In this document: positions 58,781 through 64,000 of the stretch, in pieces
How positions within the stretch are numbered: the first letter of the stretch is position 1
Layout: each line of letters opens with the position of its first letter
Origin: Nomia melanderi
Taxonomy: Eukaryota; Arthropoda; Insecta; Hymenoptera; Halictidae
DNA: 64,000 bases
Assembly (NCBI RefSeq): GCF_051020985.1
Contig: NC_135007.1
Coordinates: 1,671,001-1,735,000, forward strand
Direction: 5' to 3'
Position numbers and translations under genes: made by a program
The notes under the pieces: generated by a model
Seen by the model: the letters and a program-made list of their open reading frames with translations, nothing else
The model's database searches: none
What the model was told of the DNA's origin: nothing

Positions 58781-61700
58781 GTTCATTTATTGCACACACG
58801 TTCATCGTTCATCAATGCATCTATTCCCACAATATTGTAACATACATTATATTATATTATATTATAAAAAATATACAAAAAAGATGTATTATATTTTATA
58901 GAAGCAAAAAATCTTCTAATATGTCACTAATAGTTCTTTTCCTGTTCTCATTACTTAATTCGCTTAATTGGTCTTTTAGGTTGTATTATTTGTAAAATTG
59001 TACTTGTACTATTTTATCGTTGTATAATGTGTACATAAATTGTATATATACTTATGCGTACAACCATATTAACTTCATAAATTCATAAAAGTTCATGCAC
59101 GATTGGAAAAAATATCCTTTAGATTCTCCTTCCTTTGAAAATTAGCTTATGCATCGTATTATATTTTCAGAGAAAATGGAATTTGAAAAGTTTACAAGCG
59201 TGAGGAATCCCCTCAAGTTTTAAATTAAATGCAAACTGACTTAAACCATTAACCGAGGAAAGTGACTTAACTTGTTCCTTGTGTTCATCTCTACGTAGCA
59301 GCATTTCCTTGTTTTCTTATTTATTTGTTTGGTAATATTTCAATCTAATAATACCGTAACATCTTTGGTAGTACAAATGATATCATAAGAACGTATATTT
59401 AAAATAAATCACTATACATAACTTTCATTCATATTTAATGGAGATTGCACAAGTGTCAAAGACTGAAAAATCACCCAGTCACAGATTAAATATATACTAA
59501 TAAACAAACTCGCCTGTTACAATACGATATTTCACTCGTTTGACTATTGTAACATTGTGTATTTTATTGCAGAAAATTCTATGTGTCATTAAATAATCAT
59601 TATCAACAATTATGCGATGATTTTGTAATCATCCAGAATAATCTGCTACTATGGTAATTAATATTAATTATTTTTAATTATATTAAAAATTAATTATTTT
59701 ATTTGCAATAAACTTTATAATAGGAGAGCAAAACGATTCCATCAATAATAAAAGATTGTTACGAATGAACACTGATAAAATAGAATATCAATGTTATTGA
59801 TTTACAATATGGCGTGTAAAAGACTTCAATTAACATTTTATAGATTTACTGACACTGAGAATATATTCAGTCATAATGTTTTCTGTCTTCGTGAATTTTA
59901 TTTACAATTGAAAGTTCTTCGCGAAACAGAATAATCTATATGGCAAATCGAAATTAACCAAAATTTACCGCTTTAAAGTTTATTAGGCATAGTTTTTGTG
60001 ATAGAATCCATGGCAGTATATACGATTTACTGATTCATTAATTTCTAAATTACTTCATTGTTGCAATTCTATTGTTAAGTGAATTACAACACGCATTTAT
60101 TCTTGCTATCATTACTGCTAACGATTCAACGATCATTCTCTCAATCAATGGCTGTTACTGTGTTTCGAGATGAAACTAGGATATTGTGTGACACTCAGTT
60201 TTTTGACAGAAAAAGAGAGTGGACATTTCCGAACAATGCATCAAATTCAATTGTTCAAAATCTAATTTTAATTTGTAAAATATCAATATACGAACGAAAA
60301 TGTTGAATGGTATTTATTTGTATTTTAAATATTAGTGCAGTCTTTACTTCATTATTAATGAATTAAAATTATTGACAGAGGAACTTCCTTCTTCAAATCT
60401 TTATAAATTAAGCTAAGTCAATTATATTTTATGTAATGATTTACAGTCTATATTAAAAATATCATACGTTAACATATGACTAATAATTAAATACTTTATA
60501 TATTGGCTATTTAAGAAATGACGGAATTTAAATTTAACGTTTACAATTTCAATTAATTTACACTCAATGATTAATTTTGGTAAAGGATTAAAGAACAGGA
60601 AATAATAATTTGTTACAGTGATTATAAATCGAATTGTCATAAATATTTGATAATGTCGGATTATTTAATCGGGGAATGTAAAAAGTGAACAGAATATGTT
60701 TATCTAAATAATACAATGAACACGTTTAACAGTGTCAGATCGTATCGCTATAATTAAAACATAATGTACCAGATAATCAGTAAGTATAAAGAAAACCAAA
60801 TTCACACCGAACATCGAACCCGCACTGATTAAACAGATTCATAAATCGAATTTCTAACAGCTAACAAGGGAAAAGTAATTTGTTATATAGTTTTCCACAA
60901 TCTGGGTCATTGTTTAAATAAGAATATTTCATAGTAATTTTGTGAATTATAATTGTTGCGGGATTCCTATACATCTGTACAGATCTATTTAAACGTTAAT
61001 AAACATGTGAATTGGTAATAAGAGGTTAAAGTATTAATCTTTGGGGAATACCAGCTTGAACAGTTTCAAGCTTATTTTCCATAGCTGGACAAATATGAAG
61101 CCATCTAGTCGGAAGTTTCTTGTTAGTAGGATGATTAATTGGTGAAATTTGAGTTGCATCGTTTTCTAAGCGAGTTCACTAAGCTATACGAAGTTAGAGG
61201 GTGTTCCTAAATCAAACAGTATCATGCGTGAGAATTTCTTCAAGTTAACCTAATCTGAGCGATATTAAATTAGTCTAATTAATTGATGAATAGTCAAATA
61301 TTTTTACTTTAAAAGAAAATTAAGTAGGTCGACAAAGTTCATAATCGTAGTACTTGTATATGTATATATAACATTTACTAATGATAACTACAACATACTG
61401 AGAATTTAATATCGCAAAGCTAGCTTTGATTACCTTTCACGTGATATATAAATTAATTGCATAATGTTAGTATAGTAAAATAAGTCCGAAATAATCCAAT
61501 AACAGAAAGAAATGAGCCAATGTTGATGTTTTGAAACAAATTAAAACGTGAGAAAATTCTGTATCTTATTTCAGTAAAGTAAATAAATCTGTCTATTGTA
61601 CATATACAAAACCGTAATTGAGTCACAAGCTCAATTTAAAGTTGCTTAAAACTGTACAAAAATGTGGTCGAAATATCCCGCACTTATTATAAATATAACA

Positions 61701-62229
61701 AATATGTGATGGTTAAATGATACTGGTGCTGCGAAAGTAAAGCTAGTAGTAAAAATATAGTGACAGGAATTATGTTACTAGAAGATTGGACAGTTTAATT
61801 TTTGACAATATTACAAATAGGGTAGGTAATTTAATTTTTCATAATACTGCAAATTGGACAATTTAACTTCTTTTCCAGAGTTATAAATACGAATCAGTTT
61901 ATCTATCTGTTTGCTAAACCACTTCGTACAATGAAATACTATTGGAGTGACCTGATAACTTCGAAAGTTTCCGTAAAAGAACACACGAACAAGTTCTTAA
62001 GATAAGATACTGTGACTAGTACGCTATTTGAATCCATCGGTAACAGGTAGAAATTAGAAACACTGACAATTAATCGTTAACCTCAATCAATTGTAATATC
62101 TTCACAACTAAATTGAGTCGTTTACATATGATTGTGTAGTCTATATATCAATGTTCCAAGTTGGCTTCAGAATACTAATATATTGAAAAATAGTACAGTC
62201 TACGATCGTATTAGAGTTAATCTCTTAAT
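58781..62229. other. Unassigned A+T-rich DNA
   Basis: About 3.4 kb with no recognised gene or transposon. A TTATA pentamer run (about 58846-58866) is the only simple repeat. A GTG-initiated frame at 60079-60306 has a hydrophobic start but no motif. Confidence 0.4.
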
Positions 62230-62450
62230 CCGATGTTTCTCGCTCAGAGGTTACAGGAAGAATGTCCTAAGAAGGGCACTGTTTAGACAGAGGTCCTCCT
62301 CTTGTCAGCTCTTGCTCTGTTTATCGCGTCTCGATCCACGGGGACGCTTTCCCTTAAGAAGACACCGATTGACGGAACGCAGACGATCAGCGTTCGACTT
62401 TCCCTTCACTCAGAGTATCTTACAACTGTTTTCGAATTTCTCGAATTCAA
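62230..62450. other. GC-richer patch of unknown nature
   Basis: About 220 bp of balanced composition (for example CGATCCACGGGGACGCTTTC) inside very A+T-rich DNA, with two overlapping frames open on the plus strand. No motif. It could be a small exon, a non-coding RNA or a retroelement fragment. Confidence 0.3.
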
Positions 62451-62919
62451 AATATCTGTTGTCAAATATTCAAATCCTTCAATGTTCCTTATTTAACAAG
62501 GGACATTTCATATTATTTGTTAGATATTCTCTGCGGATTAATCATAAAAAGAATAAATATTAGTCAGAATTATTACGAAATTTTTCATATTATGATATTT
62601 TAACAGCTTCTAAAAACAAAATTAATTTCAGCAAATAATAATACGTACAGAAAATTGAAGCTACAGTGATGTTTGCTTAAATTCTACAAAATCTGCTCAG
62701 CTAAATTCCACTGTACCATCATCTCTACTCTTCCTCCACTACTCACTGTTTCGAGCTCAATGTAACATGATCCCAGTAGCAGGAACTGAAAATGAATACA
62801 ATGAGCAAAAACGGGATATACACAGTCGGTCGAGCATCGAGGGTTGATGCGCGGGACTTCAAAGTGATGCCGCACGGGTCAAATATAAACACGCAACCAA
62901 GAAAATTTAAAAAAAGATA
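62451..62919. other. Unassigned DNA
   Basis: Nothing recognised. Confidence 0.4.
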
Positions 62920-63228
62920 ATAGTTACTCGAAATAACGAATAAAGAATGACGAATAAATTCGATCTACTAGTTTATCGAAATTTTAATTTGCGAATATTG
63001 AACACTTGATATAATTGTTATTCCCAGATAAAAAATAAATTGTATTTATAAGCCATTTTTTATTCTTTATTTTTGTTTTGCTGTCAATCGAATTTGTGAA
63101 TGCGAATAAATAATGACGAATAGTAAATAACAAATGAAGATACTCTATATGAATAGCAAATAACAGGAACAATGACTAAAATAGACAATGACGAAAACAA
63201 AGTTTTATTCGAATAAGGTTCGAATTAG
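62920..63228 (+). mobile_element. hAT-like MITE, family H copy 3
   Basis: Same-strand relative of 30313-30657, sharing TCAATCGAATTTGTGAATGC (TCAACTGAATTTGTAAAGAC there) and the AATAACGAATA words. The tips are too diverged to place. Confidence 0.55.
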
Positions 63229-64000
63229 TACGTACACTAATTTTGTTTATTAATAATTTTGTGTAAAGTGGTACATTTCGAAACAATCTAGAATGTGTAT
63301 AAAACGTCATTTGCAATGTTTGAACAAAAACATCTCGACATGTGTGGTACGTTTTTCTAACGGAAGATGTTAATACAAAGCCTCAAAGGTCAGAATGTTT
63401 ATTGAAGGAACATATGTCACTTACATGATTCTCGTTTTTTCTATGTATTGCAAATGTATTTGTTACTATGTTTATCAACGTAATTGGCACACTCATGAGG
63501 ACTTTCTGGGGACTTTTTATGATCCTTAGAAAAGTGATTTTTACTACATTTGGAAAGTTAAAATAACCTGTTGCAATTGCGTGCAACGTTGCCATAACTC
63601 TGACAAGAAAAGCATTGAGTAAATTGAATTTGTCACCGTCCGCAGACTCGAACATAGGTCAACACGAACCGTAAAAACAACCATTGACCAACATTACTCA
63701 CTACCATGTGCTTGGATGTAATTACCTACTGACTAACTTCGCTGTAAACTGGCAGATGCACAAGGGTGTTACCGAATTTTCGATATTTCCTAAGACACGA
63801 TACGAGATCTAAGGTTATTCCTAATGTAGATTTTGTAGTATTAGAAAATAACATACATTCTGTATTTTATATTAAAATAAATGTTTAAATTTTACTAAAA
63901 TCCGTACGGTTAAATTTACAAAACTCATTCCAACTCTTCTCCCATCAGTCAGTCCCTTGAGCTCGACGAAGTTTGATTTCAGTAGATAAGGATAGAAAAT
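63229..64000. other. Unassigned DNA at the window edge
   Basis: A 90-codon minus-strand frame (63383-63655) has no motif I recognise and lies in otherwise ordinary A+T-rich DNA; I treat it as chance. Confidence 0.4.

Noticed and set aside
60079..60306. ORF with a signal-peptide-like hydrophobic start
   Set aside because: The frame starts with GTG, not ATG. The first ATG comes after the hydrophobic part, and no family motif or splice context supports an exon.
63383..63655. 90-codon minus-strand ORF
   Set aside because: No recognisable motif, no neighbours, and ordinary AT-rich composition.
1..64000. tRNA, rRNA or CRISPR arrays
   Set aside because: No tRNA B-box (GGTTCGAATCC-type), no rRNA-like block and no evenly spaced direct repeats with unique spacers were found by reading.

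Overview
The window looks like intergenic or intronic DNA from an insect nuclear genome. It is roughly two-thirds A+T by eye, with very short ORFs, no operon-like packing, and a dense layer of decayed animal transposable elements: Tc1/mariner, piggyBac-type TTAA elements, Ty1/copia, a LINE-like ORF1 and foldback elements. This mix fits an arthropod, and Hymenoptera would be a reasonable guess, but nothing here fixes the order. I found no host protein-coding gene, rRNA or tRNA that I can support. Nearly all ORFs are chance open frames; the only recognisable proteins are transposon fragments.

Layout. 1-10 kb: two inverted copies (974-2507 and 5829-6809) of a TA-flanked DNA transposon, then a 250-bp TTAA MITE (8179-8428). 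10-15 kb: a piggyBac-type MITE inside another repeat (10060-10490), a mariner-like end at 14141, and otherwise unassigned DNA. 15.3-19.1 kb: a large Tc1-like element with long TIRs, each holding two related internal direct repeats (IR/DR), a decayed transposase C-terminus and a LINE-like ORF1 relic. Its right end shares a TA with another transposon (19077), which is itself split by a probable solo LTR (19195-19679). 20.1-22 kb: a GC-richer island of probable retroelement origin. 23.7-25.7 kb: a foldback element carrying a copia fragment (LTR, primer-binding site, gag start). 25.9-31.6 kb: TIR elements with nested MITEs and a degenerate tandem repeat. 31.8-45.8 kb: a block bounded by two near-identical inverted piggyBac-type ends, containing two back-to-back TTAA MITE pairs, a hAT-like MITE and a 987-bp foldback element. 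45.8-64 kb: mostly unassigned A+T-rich DNA with scattered MITEs, a (TA)n microsatellite, a 10-bp minisatellite and one transposase HTH relic (52319-52489).

How the parts relate. The main story is layered insertion. TTAA elements and TA-targeting elements have repeatedly landed at the edge of, or inside, older elements, so several junctions share a single target site. No complete autonomous element was seen; any mobilisation would need transposase from elsewhere in the genome. All family names rest on terminal repeats, target-site duplications and short protein motifs read by eye.
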